From assembly GCF_002844535.1 (NCBI RefSeq), contig NZ_PJNH01000004.1, positions 70,074 to 134,073 of the forward strand: a stretch of DNA of 64,000 nt. Reading direction: 5' to 3'. Positions 1 to 12,059 of the stretch are shown one piece after another (positions within the stretch are counted from its first letter, which is position 1; each line of letters starts with the position of its first letter). Origin of the DNA: Halalkalibacillus sediminis (GTDB lineage: Bacteria; Bacillota; Bacilli; Bacillales; Alkalibacillaceae). The notes beneath the pieces are model-generated. The model saw only the letters and a list, made by a program, of their open reading frames with translations, ran no database searches and had not been told where the DNA came from. The translations under genes and the position numbers were made by a program.

Positions 1-66
1 AGACCCTTGGAAAACGAAGCCGCGATGTTTACAGTGATTAACGATATTCTCCATTTGTTTAGCCAT
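1..66 (-). CDS. glyS: Glycyl-tRNA synthetase, N-terminal fragment (runs off the window)
   Basis: The minus strand from 66 to 1 reads 22 codons beginning MAKQMENIVNHCKHRGFVF, the N-terminus of single-chain (alpha2) bacterial glycyl-tRNA synthetase, which charges tRNA-Gly in the cytoplasm. An AAGGAGG ribosome-binding site lies just upstream of the ATG. The rest of the gene is outside the window. A glycine T-box leader precedes it, which supports the identity independently. Confidence 0.9.
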   Translation of the reverse strand, partial: MAKQMENIVNHCKHRGFVFQGS

Positions 67-98
67 TTATTTTTTCCTCCTTAGTAATTGGAATCGGT

Positions 99-126
99 AG
101 CCTCTGCTTGGGCAGAGGCTTTTTAT
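99..126 (+). terminator. Hairpin with T-tract facing + strand inside the glyS leader
   Basis: An 8-9 bp perfect stem (GCCTCTGC / GCAGAGGC, loop TTGG) is followed by TTTTT on the plus strand. It lies between the T-box terminator and the glyS ribosome-binding site. On the minus (glyS) strand the T-run is on the wrong side, so it would act only on antisense transcripts leaving glyS, or as a 5'-UTR structure of the glyS mRNA. Confidence 0.55.
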
Positions 127-130
127 ACAC

Positions 131-347
131 AAAAAACTCCCGCCCATGGGCCAGTGATAGCCCAGGGACGAGAGTTATATTCCCGCGGTTCCACCCTGAT
201 TGGTACTTGTCAGTCAGAAAGTACCCTCTTTCAGTCGCTCACACTCCAGATTGCCGTTTCACTGCTCCTTGTTCCAGGCTCACACTATCCCTGAATCGCT
301 TGTTACAGAGGGTTCAGCTACTATTGATCCTTCGTCGTGTATTTGCT
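131..347 (-). promoter_or_regulatory. T-box riboswitch leader (glycine) of glyS
   Basis: On the minus strand the T-box core AGGGTGGAACCGCGG is at about 197-183. It is followed by a rho-independent terminator, with stem arms 160-175 and 136-151 and a T run at 135-131. Stem I begins near 345 and carries an AGTA motif. GGC at 255-253, in the specifier position before the distal stem, would pair with tRNA-Gly. Uncharged tRNA-Gly should favour the antiterminator and allow glyS expression. This is a textbook arrangement for synthetase genes in this phylum. Confidence 0.93.
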
Positions 348-354
348 TTTGTAA

Positions 355-383
355 ATTGTAGCATAACCAACTTCGATTCTCAA
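355..383 (-). promoter_or_regulatory. Sigma-A-type promoter for glyS leader
   Basis: On the minus strand TTGAGA (383-378) and TACAAT (360-355) are separated by exactly 17 nt. Transcription would begin near 348, just before T-box stem I. Confidence 0.7.
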
Positions 384-643
384 TATTTTGGTGCGGGTTG
401 GGAATGTAATTGCGTCACTTTTTAGCTAAAAGTATACGAAAAATGGGTTAAAAAGTCATTATATTCTAAATTTTAGGATAGATTACGCCACTTTTCTTCA
501 TAATTGCGCCACTTTTGGCTGAAATGATGATTTCGTACGACGGATCATAATTTATCCGTAGTTATTTTGTGTTTATCCGTAATTATTCCCTTCAATCTTT
601 TGTGAAAAAAACATCCTTCTTCCCAATGAAAGTTCTACCTTAA
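384..643. repeat. Intergenic region with short repeated words
   Basis: No gene is supported between the glyS promoter and the pcrB promoter. The region holds three near-copies of a word like AATTGCGYCACTTTTNGCT (408-427, 481-496, 501-520). It also has two copies of TTTATCCGTARTTATT (551-566, 572-587), the first forming an inverted repeat with ACGGAT just upstream. The function is unknown. Confidence 0.5.
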
Positions 644-645
644 AT

Positions 646-655
646 CTGATATAAT
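646..655 (+). promoter_or_regulatory. Extended -10 promoter of the pcrB operon
   Basis: TGATATAAT matches the extended -10 consensus TGnTATAAT and lies about 35 nt before the pcrB start. No good -35 element is seen, as expected for an extended -10 promoter. Confidence 0.55.
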
Positions 656-689
656 AAATAGCGCATAGTTAGATTTTGGAGGCGTTTGT

Positions 690-1415
690 GTGATTGAAGA
701 TTATCGAATGTGGCGACACATTTTTAAACTAGACCCTAATAAAAAAATAACAGATGAAAATCTTGAGCAAATCTGCGAATCAGGTACGGATGCTGTCATT
801 GTCGGAGGGACAGATGGTGTGACTCTCGACGATGTGTTAGATTTGCTTGCGAGAATCAGAAGATATACTGTTCCTTGTATTATGGAAGTGTCGAACCTCG
901 AATCGATCACTCCAGGATTTGATTTTTATTTTATTCCAATGGTATTGAATAGTACCGATAAAAAATGGATGCTCGATCTACATCATCAAGCGGTGAAGGA
1001 GTATGGCGATTTCATCGAATGGGAAGAGTTGATGGCGGAAGGGTATATCATGCTCAATCCAGATTCGAAGGCGTATCAGCAGACAGACGCCAAAGCAACG
1101 ACTGAGGAAGATGTCATTGCTTACGCTCAAGTTGCTGAACATCTTTTTAATTTACCGTTCGTCTATTTAGAATATAGCGGTACATATGGAGATCCAGCGT
1201 TGGTTGAGAAGGTAAATCAAACGCTTGATCAATCGATGCTCATCTATGGCGGGGGTATCGAATCGAAAGAACAGGCAAAAGAAATGGCCGAACGATCAGA
1301 CATCGTCGTCGTTGGGGATGTCATTTATGAAGATATAAATAAGGCACTTAGAACCGTGCACGCGGTGAAAGTCCAGGCTAGTCGGGACGCGAATTCAAAC
1401 GAAGGTGGTTTATAA
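690..1415 (+). CDS. pcrB: Heptaprenylglyceryl phosphate synthase PcrB
   Basis: The 241-aa TIM-barrel enzyme joins a polyprenyl diphosphate to glycerol-1-phosphate, making the archaeal-type ether lipid precursor known from Bacillaceae. The sequence follows B. subtilis PcrB closely: FKLDPNK near the N-terminus, ESGTDAVIVGGTDGVT (residues about 30-45), YLEYSG in the middle and the phosphate-binding IYGGGI loop towards the end. The start is GTG at 690, 7 nt after GGAGG. It is slightly longer than the usual 228-230 aa because of a C-terminal tail. The stop codon directly abuts the pcrA start, so the two are translationally linked. Confidence 0.96.
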   Translation: MIEDYRMWRHIFKLDPNKKITDENLEQICESGTDAVIVGGTDGVTLDDVLDLLARIRRYTVPCIMEVSNLESITPGFDFYFIPMVLNSTDKKWMLDLHHQAVKEYGDFIEWEELMAEGYIMLNPDSKAYQQTDAKATTEEDVIAYAQVAEHLFNLPFVYLEYSGTYGDPALVEKVNQTLDQSMLIYGGGIESKEQAKEMAERSDIVVVGDVIYEDINKALRTVHAVKVQASRDANSNEGGL

Positions 1416-5701
<4,286 letters not shown>

Positions 5702-5713
5702 GGAGTGCCTACA

Positions 5714-6880
5714 ATGAGAAAGTTTACAATTATATTTATCTTGACTGGGTTTGCTCTAGCAGGGTGCGCGCCAGATTATGAACAAGAAGATGAAGTTATC
5801 CAAGAGACGGACGAAACGATGGACGAACAGCGATTCATCGTTCCTAATAATAATTTATCTGAAGATAACTATAGTACGATCCTCCCTTATCAGCCAAGTG
5901 CGGCTCGTGGTGTCATCACTAATCAGGTTGCTAATCGGTATGATATCGACGAACTTGAGCAAGGGCTGATCCGACAGTCGAAAGATTACTTTGATACAGA
6001 GGAATATCTTTTCCAAGAAGGTCAATATATTTCTGGAGATGAAGCCTTGAATTGGATCGAGTCAAATACATTGAGTGATGAACAACTACAAGAGTATTTG
6101 GTAGAGCCGAACCCTGATGTAACAATGGAGGCTCTTCGTGAAGGGGAAGAAGCGGGTGTATGGAAGCCCCGTATTCTCTCTCACATCCTTGAACAGAACT
6201 ATCTCGTTCGAGCTGAGGAGAGCCGGGTGGAACTGGCGGGAGTTTCGATTGGTATTGCGGTCAAATCACAGTTCACCTACCAAACTGAAATAGGTGGACC
6301 GACTTATTATGGTGATATCCCAGAAGAGTATATTTTAGAGCATGGTAAAGAGATTGCTGATGATATATTAAAGAAAGTCCGTAATAAAGAGGCGTTACAA
6401 GAGGTGCCAGTAGTTATTGCTCTTTATAAAGAGAATGAGCGCGGAGCCATCAAGCCTGGTAACTTCATGCAGAAAACATACGTCGAACCCCTTGATATGA
6501 CAACGAATGAATGGGAGTCGGTCAACGAACAATATGTTCTTTTCCCGTCCAACCAGGCAGAGGAAGAATATTACGAACATGCTGAAATGATGCAGGACTT
6601 CACGAACGGTGTCTCAGATTATTTCCCTAACTATATCGGTGTAGTGGGCAATGGTTTTTATATTGATGATGAACTTCAAGAGCTTTCAATCAATATCCCT
6701 ATCGAATTCCAGGGAAAACAGGAAGTCGTCGGTTTCACACAACATATATATGGATTGATTCAAGAACACTTCCCGAACTATTTTGACGTTGAAGTGACTG
6801 TCGAATCTCCGACGAAGCAGGAGAGTGTCATCACGAAAGATGCAGGGGATGAAGAGCCATTTGTCCATATTTACCAATAA
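5714..6880 (+). CDS. camS: CamS-family lipoprotein (YerH)
   Basis: The 388-aa exported lipoprotein has a short signal peptide ending in the lipobox LAGC with the lipidated Cys at residue 18, then an acidic linker (EQEDEVIQETDETMDEQ). The body matches the CamS family, called sex pheromone cAM373 precursor in staphylococci and yerH in B. subtilis, where it also follows ligA. In staphylococci the processed signal peptide is the pheromone; in Bacillaceae the role is unknown. The ATG at 5714 lies 8 nt after AGGAG, so it is preferred over GTG 5705. Confidence 0.9.
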   Translation: MRKFTIIFILTGFALAGCAPDYEQEDEVIQETDETMDEQRFIVPNNNLSEDNYSTILPYQPSAARGVITNQVANRYDIDELEQGLIRQSKDYFDTEEYLFQEGQYISGDEALNWIESNTLSDEQLQEYLVEPNPDVTMEALREGEEAGVWKPRILSHILEQNYLVRAEESRVELAGVSIGIAVKSQFTYQTEIGGPTYYGDIPEEYILEHGKEIADDILKKVRNKEALQEVPVVIALYKENERGAIKPGNFMQKTYVEPLDMTTNEWESVNEQYVLFPSNQAEEEYYEHAEMMQDFTNGVSDYFPNYIGVVGNGFYIDDELQELSINIPIEFQGKQEVVGFTQHIYGLIQEHFPNYFDVEVTVESPTKQESVITKDAGDEEPFVHIYQ

Positions 6881-6929
6881 CAATATGAATTTTGTTTGAA
6901 TAACGATTATCTATCATATAGAATATAAA

Positions 6930-6944
6930 ATGGAAGCGCTATAG
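6930..6944 (+). promoter_or_regulatory. Candidate catabolite-repression (cre-like) site before rocA
   Basis: ATGGAAGCGCTATAG, 35-50 nt upstream of rocA, matches the 5' half and core of the CcpA cre consensus WTGNAANCGNWNNCW, with the last two defined bases mismatched. Carbon repression of an amino-acid catabolic gene is plausible, but this is a weak match. Confidence 0.35.
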
Positions 6945-6979
6945 TAGGCGCAGAAATCGTAAAGAGGAGGCTTTAATTC

Positions 6980-8527
6980 ATGGTACAACCATATCGTCAT
7001 GAACCATTTACAGATTTTTCGGTAAAAGAAAATGCTAAAGCACTTGAAGACGCACTGAAGCAGGTGGAGAAAGAACTTGGACAAGACTATCCACTGATCA
7101 TCGGTGGCGAAAGAATTTATACAGACGACAAAATCGTATCTTACAACCCAGCTAAAAAAGACGAGGTTGTTGGAAGCGTATCTAAAGCTGATACAGAATT
7201 AGCAGAAAAAGCTTTGAATGTAGCTAACGAAACATTTGAATGGTGGAGAAAGTCTCGCCCAGAAATGCGCGCAGATATCCTCTTCCGTGCGGCAGCGATC
7301 ATCCGTCGCCGTAAGCATGAATTCAATGCATGGATTATCAAAGAAGGCGGAAAGCCATGGAAAGAAGCTGACGCTGATATCGCAGAAGGAATCGACTTCT
7401 TAGAATATTATGGTCGTCAAATGCTTGAAATCAACGAAGGCGTGAAAATCAACAGCCGTACGATCGAACATAACCGTTTCGAATACATTCCATTAGGTGC
7501 AGGCCTAGTCGTTTCACCTTGGAACTTCCTATTCGCAATCATGTGTGGTACAGCTGTATCTCCAATGGTTACTGGTAACACAGTACTATTGAAGCCAGCT
7601 AGTGCAACACCAGTTATTGCGTACAAATTGATGGAAGTACTTGAAGAAGCGGGTATGCCAAGTGGAGTAATCAACTACATCCCTGGTAGCGGTAAAGAAG
7701 TAGGGGATTACGTTGTTAATCATCCAAAAACACGTTTCATCAGCTTCACAGGTTCTCGTGATGTTGGTACTGGTATTTTCGAAAAAGCAGGAAAAGTACA
7801 AGAAGGTCAAAAGTGGTTGAAGCGCACAGTTATTGAAATGGGTGGTAAAGATACCATCGTTGTCGATAACGAAGCTGACTTAGAGCTTGCGGCTCAATCG
7901 ATCGTACAATCTGCATTCGGTTTCCAAGGACAAAAATGTTCTGCATGTTCTCGTGCCGTAATCCACAAGGACGTATACGACGAAGTTCTTGAGCGTGCGG
8001 TTGAACTAACAAAAGATCTATCAGTGGGTAACACTTCTGATAAAAACTATTATATGGGTCCTGTTGTTGACCAAGGTGCTTATGACAAGATCATGGGTTA
8101 CATCGAAACAGGTAAGAAAGAAGGTAAACTTGTCCAAGGTGGTGATGGAGACACTTCTAAAGGTTACTTCATCAACCCGACAATCTTTGCTGACGTTGAC
8201 CCGAAAGCAACAATCATGCAAGAAGAGATCTTCGGACCAGTCGTTGCATTCACTAAAGCAAACGACTTCAGTGAAGCGATTGACATTGCAAACAACACTG
8301 ACTATGGTCTAACTGGTGCAGTTATCTCTAATAACCGTAACCACTTAGAAATCGCTCGTGAAGACTTCCACGTTGGTAACTTATACTTCAACCGTGGCTG
8401 TACTGCAGCGATTGTTGGATACCACCCATTCGGCGGATTCAACATGTCAGGTACAGACTCAAAAGCAGGTGGCCCAGACTACCTTTACAACTTCCTACAA
8501 GGAAAAACAATTTCAGAAACATTCTAA
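6980..8527 (+). CDS. rocA: L-glutamate gamma-semialdehyde (1-pyrroline-5-carboxylate) dehydrogenase
   Basis: The 515-aa aldehyde dehydrogenase oxidises glutamate-gamma-semialdehyde, from proline or arginine breakdown, to glutamate with NAD+. Catalytic Cys320 lies in [11 protein letters not shown] and general base Glu286 in VIEMGGKD; these are the positions expected for Bacillus RocA. The NAD-binding segment PWNFLFAI and the [10 protein letters not shown] loop are also visible. It has an excellent GAGGAGG site, its own terminator, and no partner gene (rocB, rocC or putB) next to it. Codon use is typical of a highly expressed gene. Confidence 0.95.
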   Translation: MVQPYRHEPFTDFSVKENAKALEDALKQVEKELGQDYPLIIGGERIYTDDKIVSYNPAKKDEVVGSVSKADTELAEKALNVANETFEWWRKSRPEMRADILFRAAAIIRRRKHEFNAWIIKEGGKPWKEADADIAEGIDFLEYYGRQMLEINEGVKINSRTIEHNRFEYIPLGAGLVVSPWNFLFAIMCGTAVSPMVTGNTVLLKPASATPVIAYKLMEVLEEAGMPSGVINYIPGSGKEVGDYVVNHPKTRFISFTGSRDVGTGIFEKAGKVQEGQKWLKRTVIEMGGKDTIVVDNEADLELAAQSIVQSAFGFQGQKCSACSRAVIHKDVYDEVLERAVELTKDLSVGNTSDKNYYMGPVVDQGAYDKIMGYIETGKKEGKLVQGGDGDTSKGYFINPTIFADVDPKATIMQEEIFGPVVAFTKANDFSEAIDIANNTDYGLTGAVISNNRNHLEIAREDFHVGNLYFNRGCTAAIVGYHPFGGFNMSGTDSKAGGPDYLYNFLQGKTISETF

Positions 8528-8542
8528 TGAATGGAATGATGA

Positions 8543-8578
8543 GAGAACCTCAGCTTCGGCTGAGGTTCTTTTTTTTAT
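8543..8578 (+). terminator. Rho-independent terminator of rocA
   Basis: An 11-12 bp stem (AGAACCTCAGC / GCTGAGGTTCT) with a TTCG loop is followed by eight T residues. Confidence 0.93.
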
Positions 8579-8593
8579 ATTTAGTAATTTATG

Positions 8594-8795
8594 GGGCGAA
8601 ATTTCAGGGAACGAGAGCGGAATTTCAGGAAATGGGAGCGGAATTTCATCGAAAGAGCGAGAATTCACGGGCAAACCCAGAAAGTCACGGGAAAGGAGCG
8701 AGAATTCACGGGTAAAACCAGAAAGTCACGGGGAAGGAGCGAGAATTCACGGGCAAACCCAGAAAGTCACGGGGAAGGAGCGAGAATTCATAGGA
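8594..8795. repeat. 41-bp tandem repeat block with shorter related units
   Basis: Units starting GAGCGAGAATTCACGGG begin at 8655, 8696, 8737 and 8778, a strict 41-bp period with three full copies and one partial. Each full copy contains an EcoRI site and the word CCAGAAAGTCACGGG. Upstream, two shorter units (about 22 bp, GAGCGGAATTTCAGG-like) look like relatives. All three forward frames stay open here because 41 is not a multiple of 3 and the unit lacks stop codons, so coding is not supported. This fills most of the gap between rocA and the next gene. Confidence 0.85.
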
Positions 8796-8923
8796 ATAAG
8801 TTTATCCTTAGGATTGTTATAGTATGTAGGAGTCCACCCAATAATCCATTTTCAAAAAAATGATTTATGGATATTTATGTTAAAATTATATAAAGCAATT
8901 TTAGATAAAGGGGGGATTTCGAA

Positions 8924-9100
8924 ATGAACAGGTTTTTTTATGGATTGTATGCATTCTTATTAGGGGTAATTTCCTTAGTGACTGGGGAAATAGTAACCTT
9001 CGTCCTGCTTGGTTTCATTCTAATGACACTTCATAGCATACATAGCACATTGAAAGAAATTTTGGAAGTGAACAAGAGGGGAAAGGAGCAAGAACAATAA
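8924..9100 (+). CDS. Small membrane protein, 58 aa
   Basis: ATG at 8924 follows a strong AAAGGGGGG site and runs 58 codons to TAA. The product begins MNRFFYGLYAFLLG and has two hydrophobic stretches (about residues 4-20 and 22-38) and a charged tail (EVNKRGKEQEQ). It is probably a two-helix membrane protein. I do not recognise the family. A TGTTAAAAT extended -10 element lies about 40 nt upstream. Confidence 0.6.
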   Translation: MNRFFYGLYAFLLGVISLVTGEIVTFVLLGFILMTLHSIHSTLKEILEVNKRGKEQEQ

Positions 9101-9112
9101 GCTCTCTCCCCT

Positions 9113-9886
9113 CTAGTACAACTTCTCTCGACGATCATCAAAAATAGGGATACGCTTCCGCACTTCTTCGACTAACTCTAGATTGATTTCAGCATTTAAA
9201 ATCTGTTCGCGATCGTCAGCTTCTGCGACTATCTCTCCCCAAGGGTCGATTACGATCGAATGTCCACCGAAATCATTTTTAGGATCACTTCCTACACGGT
9301 TACAAGCAACTACATAGCATTGGTTTTCGATTGCACGAGCAATCAACAATGTTCGCCAATGATCGATGCGTGGCGCTGGCCATTCGGCAACGACATATAA
9401 AACTTGAGCTCCGTCCATCACATGTGCTCTAACCCACTCTGGAAAACGAATGTCATAGCAGATCAAGCCAGCACTTGGTATGTTGTTTAAAGTGAAAGGA
9501 CCACGTTCTTGGCCTTCAACCAAATATTTTTCTTCTTCCATCAGGCGAAATAGGTGAACCTTACTATATTCACCTAGCTTTTTACCCGTAGAATCATGTG
9601 CATACATAGTATTCGTGAATCCTCGCTCACTAGACTTAGCGACAGAACCGCCAACTAAATTGACTTCATACCTTTTCGCAAGGTCAGATAAAAAATTCTG
9701 AGAGTCCTTGCCATCAGCATCCGCAACTTCATCTAGTCGCTTCAAATCGTAACCAGTATTCCACATTTCAGGTAACACGACTGTATCGGCTGACTTATCT
9801 AGTTCAGCAAAGTATTGTTCAATCGACCGCTTATTTTTCTCTGGTTCACCGAAAGCTATATCCATTTGAATCAGTGCAAGTTTCAT
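9113..9886 (-). CDS. Carbon-nitrogen hydrolase (nitrilase superfamily, omega-amidase type)
   Basis: The 257-aa enzyme has the nitrilase catalytic triad: Glu40 (VLPEMWNTGY), Lys109 (SKVHLFRL) and Cys143 (ICYDIRFPE). Family members hydrolyse small amides. The length and the DIRFPEW signature fit the YkrU/MtnU-like group, which removes ammonia from alpha-ketoglutaramate or the methionine-salvage keto-amide. No methionine-salvage genes lie nearby, so the substrate is uncertain. It is the last gene of a three-gene minus-strand operon with an ATP-dependent amide-ligase-like protein and an amidohydrolase. Confidence 0.85.
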   Translation of the reverse strand: MKLALIQMDIAFGEPEKNKRSIEQYFAELDKSADTVVLPEMWNTGYDLKRLDEVADADGKDSQNFLSDLAKRYEVNLVGGSVAKSSERGFTNTMYAHDSTGKKLGEYSKVHLFRLMEEEKYLVEGQERGPFTLNNIPSAGLICYDIRFPEWVRAHVMDGAQVLYVVAEWPAPRIDHWRTLLIARAIENQCYVVACNRVGSDPKNDFGGHSIVIDPWGEIVAEADDREQILNAEINLELVEEVRKRIPIFDDRREKLY

Positions 9887-9908
9887 TTGATCACCTCATT
9901 AAAATCAA

Positions 9909-10586
9909 TTAGCCTTTTTTACTTTCTATCGTAACATCCACATAAGTATAAAATTCTTCCTCACGAATCTCATCAGTCAACGCAGCGGGGATCCGTTTGC
10001 TGAACATTGGCCCATCAACAACCAACGTGTGGAACTCTCCATATTCACCACAAGGATCCACATCCTTAGGCAAAGCTTTAACAAATTCGTGAGTCATCAT
10101 TTTCCCTAAAAAATACTGAGGCACTCTCTTCGGGTCGATCGTTGTAATGATCGTTTCATAACCTAGCTCGATAAACTCGTGCATCAGGTCTGCAGTCGAC
10201 TCGCCCCAAATAGGAAAAATAGCTTCACAAGAGGTGCTCTCCAAATTCTTTTCGCGATATTCTCGTATATCTTCTAAGAAAATGTCCCCGAACATTACAT
10301 GGGTCACACCATCTGCTTCAGCTTCTTGCATGATTTGAGCCATTTCTTTTTCATAAAATTCATTAGAAGGTTGCTTAGGCAATTGGACTTTCCTAAGGGG
10401 GAATCCTAGCGATTCAGCTTGCAAATCTAGTATTTCCTCTCGAACGCCGTGGATGGAAGTCCTATTGTATGCTTCATTCACAGTGGTCAAAAGACTATCA
10501 ATAACGACTTCTTCTTCCTGACTCAGGCGGTGTAAAGCAAGCATCGAATCCTTACCACCGCTGAACGAAACCATCACCCGTTTCAT
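9909..10586 (-). CDS. Dph6-like PP-loop ATPase (diphthine-ammonia ligase family)
   Basis: The 225-aa protein starts MKRVMVSFSGGKDS, with the PP-loop SGGKDS at residues 9-14. The GDIFLEDIREYRE motif seen in the Dph6/DUF71 family follows in the middle. In eukaryotes and archaea Dph6 amidates diphthine with ATP and ammonia. Bacteria lack diphthamide, so this copy must act on another carboxylate; the real substrate is unknown. It sits 8 nt downstream of the amidohydrolase gene and 22 nt upstream of the C-N hydrolase gene, consistent with one transcript. Confidence 0.85.
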   Translation of the reverse strand: MKRVMVSFSGGKDSMLALHRLSQEEEVVIDSLLTTVNEAYNRTSIHGVREEILDLQAESLGFPLRKVQLPKQPSNEFYEKEMAQIMQEAEADGVTHVMFGDIFLEDIREYREKNLESTSCEAIFPIWGESTADLMHEFIELGYETIITTIDPKRVPQYFLGKMMTHEFVKALPKDVDPCGEYGEFHTLVVDGPMFSKRIPAALTDEIREEEFYTYVDVTIESKKG

Positions 10587-10594
10587 GTGAAAAC

Positions 10595-11959
10595 CTACCC
10601 TTCATTCAACTCTTGTTTAATGTCATCATACCAATCTTCACTCACCTCGTCATGGAATTCGTCGATGAATCGGTGGAGATTTGCCATAATAGAACCTTGG
10701 TCAGGCAGGTTCTCTAAGATTTCTTTTTGGGTAAGAATTTTACCACCTTTGATCACCCAATGAATCTCTTTTGTATGACGAATGTCTTCTAAAGGATTTT
10801 TATCTAAAATCACCAAATCCGCTATCTTACCAGCGCGAATATCACCTAGATCACTCAAGCCAATTGATTCAGAAGCAATTGAAGTTGCTGCGCGCAAAGC
10901 TTCAATTTCAGTGAATCCACTTCTAACAAAAAGCTCTAACTCACGGTGGAGCGCAAGACCTGGCCATGAATATATCCCGGCCGGAGTATCTGTTCCTGCA
11001 ACGACCACTCCTCCCATTTCTTTATAAACTCGTGCAATTGTGCGGTTCATTTTACTTTGGATGCCTAACCTTTTTAGGGCTTTCTCATGTTGAGAAATTG
11101 CCTTCCACTGAGCCATCAGCTGCTCTTCTTTTTCAATTTCGCTTGTTAAGAAATCATCCGCTTTCCACACATTTCGTTGCCTATCCATTTGATCAAAAAG
11201 CACCATCGTGGGGCACAATTTCACCCCATGATCCAACCACACCTGGCATACTTCTCTGATTTTTTCTTCATCAGGTACATCGAACGGGACATTCTCCCAA
11301 ACAGAATCATCCGCTCCCATCGTCCATTCTGAATACATCGCTTGAATCACTCCCGAGGCGTGTTCATTCCATGTAACACCTATTCGTGCCGCCTCCACTG
11401 CGTTAACATCACTAGAATGAATCAAGTCACAGCTGACTTCCAAGCCTAATTTGTTAGCTTCATCAACAACTTGATTCATCACATGGCTTGGTAACAGTCC
11501 GTATACTTTAATCAGGTTTGCACCAGCTTCAGCTTGTCGGCGCACTTCTTTTCGAGCGATTTCAGGATCTGTTGTGTTCATATTCCAAGGACTTGTTGCT
11601 CCCCATAATCCAGGTGGCCCGTCAATCATTCGATCAGCAGAATAAACCCTTGGGGTCGGAGCCTCAGTTGGAGCATTAATTAAACCTTTCAACTCGCATA
11701 CATTCCCTCCCGTATTCCTCACAGTGGTCACCCCAGCCGCCAGAAAATAAGGAGCGTGCCCATCCTTAATATGAACATGCATATCGATCAGCCCCGGAAT
11801 AACATACTTTCCTTTAAAATCAACAACATGAGGAAACTCAAAATCAGGATTGTGAAGCTCTACTATCCGACCTCCTTCTACTTCTATGGAGGCTTCCACA
11901 AAATTTTCATTCTCTAAATCTAATACCTTCGCATTTTTTATTAAATAATGATTATTCAT
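10595..11959 (-). CDS. Metal-dependent amidohydrolase (imidazolonepropionase/prolidase-like)
   Basis: The 454-aa enzyme belongs to the amidohydrolase superfamily. The first metal ligands are HVH at residues 61-63 (PGLIDMHVHI). A Lys in ANLIKVYG (about 175) is likely the carboxylated bridging ligand, with LIHSSD next and the catalytic Asp in VAGTDTPAG near 320. The C-terminus has the usual DLGDIRAGKIADLVILD strand. The start at 11959 is preferred because GGGAGGGTGG is 9 nt upstream; an in-frame GTG three codons earlier overlaps that site. It is the first gene of the minus-strand operon. The substrate is unknown, likely a cyclic amide or dipeptide. Confidence 0.85.
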   Translation of the reverse strand: MNNHYLIKNAKVLDLENENFVEASIEVEGGRIVELHNPDFEFPHVVDFKGKYVIPGLIDMHVHIKDGHAPYFLAAGVTTVRNTGGNVCELKGLINAPTEAPTPRVYSADRMIDGPPGLWGATSPWNMNTTDPEIARKEVRRQAEAGANLIKVYGLLPSHVMNQVVDEANKLGLEVSCDLIHSSDVNAVEAARIGVTWNEHASGVIQAMYSEWTMGADDSVWENVPFDVPDEEKIREVCQVWLDHGVKLCPTMVLFDQMDRQRNVWKADDFLTSEIEKEEQLMAQWKAISQHEKALKRLGIQSKMNRTIARVYKEMGGVVVAGTDTPAGIYSWPGLALHRELELFVRSGFTEIEALRAATSIASESIGLSDLGDIRAGKIADLVILDKNPLEDIRHTKEIHWVIKGGKILTQKEILENLPDQGSIMANLHRFIDEFHDEVSEDWYDDIKQELNEG

Positions 11960-12059
11960 TAATACCACCCTCCCAATTACTAGATTAATAAAAACGGAGA
12001 AGCGGACGATATAATTCTCATATAGTGGAATCGGTAATCAAAAAGGGGGCATGTGAACG

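Noticed and set aside
88-425. Two overlapping ORFs on the plus strand (68 and 105 codons)
   Set aside because: They lie antisense to the glyS T-box leader and promoter; no ribosome-binding site and no family. They are by-products of the structured leader.
8655-8795. Possible CRISPR array
   Set aside because: The repeats are contiguous with no unique spacers and no cas genes are present in the window.
8358-8863. Three long overlapping ORFs in all forward frames through the 41-bp repeat
   Set aside because: Frames remain open because the unit has no stop codons in any frame; repeats of 41 bp shift frame each time. No start signals support them, and one runs antiphase through rocA.
8867-8883. 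ATGGATATTTATGTTAA occurs both here and at 44708-44724, before two unrelated genes
   Set aside because: It could be a shared extended -10 element, but in AT-rich DNA a single 17-mer match between two intergenic sites may be chance.
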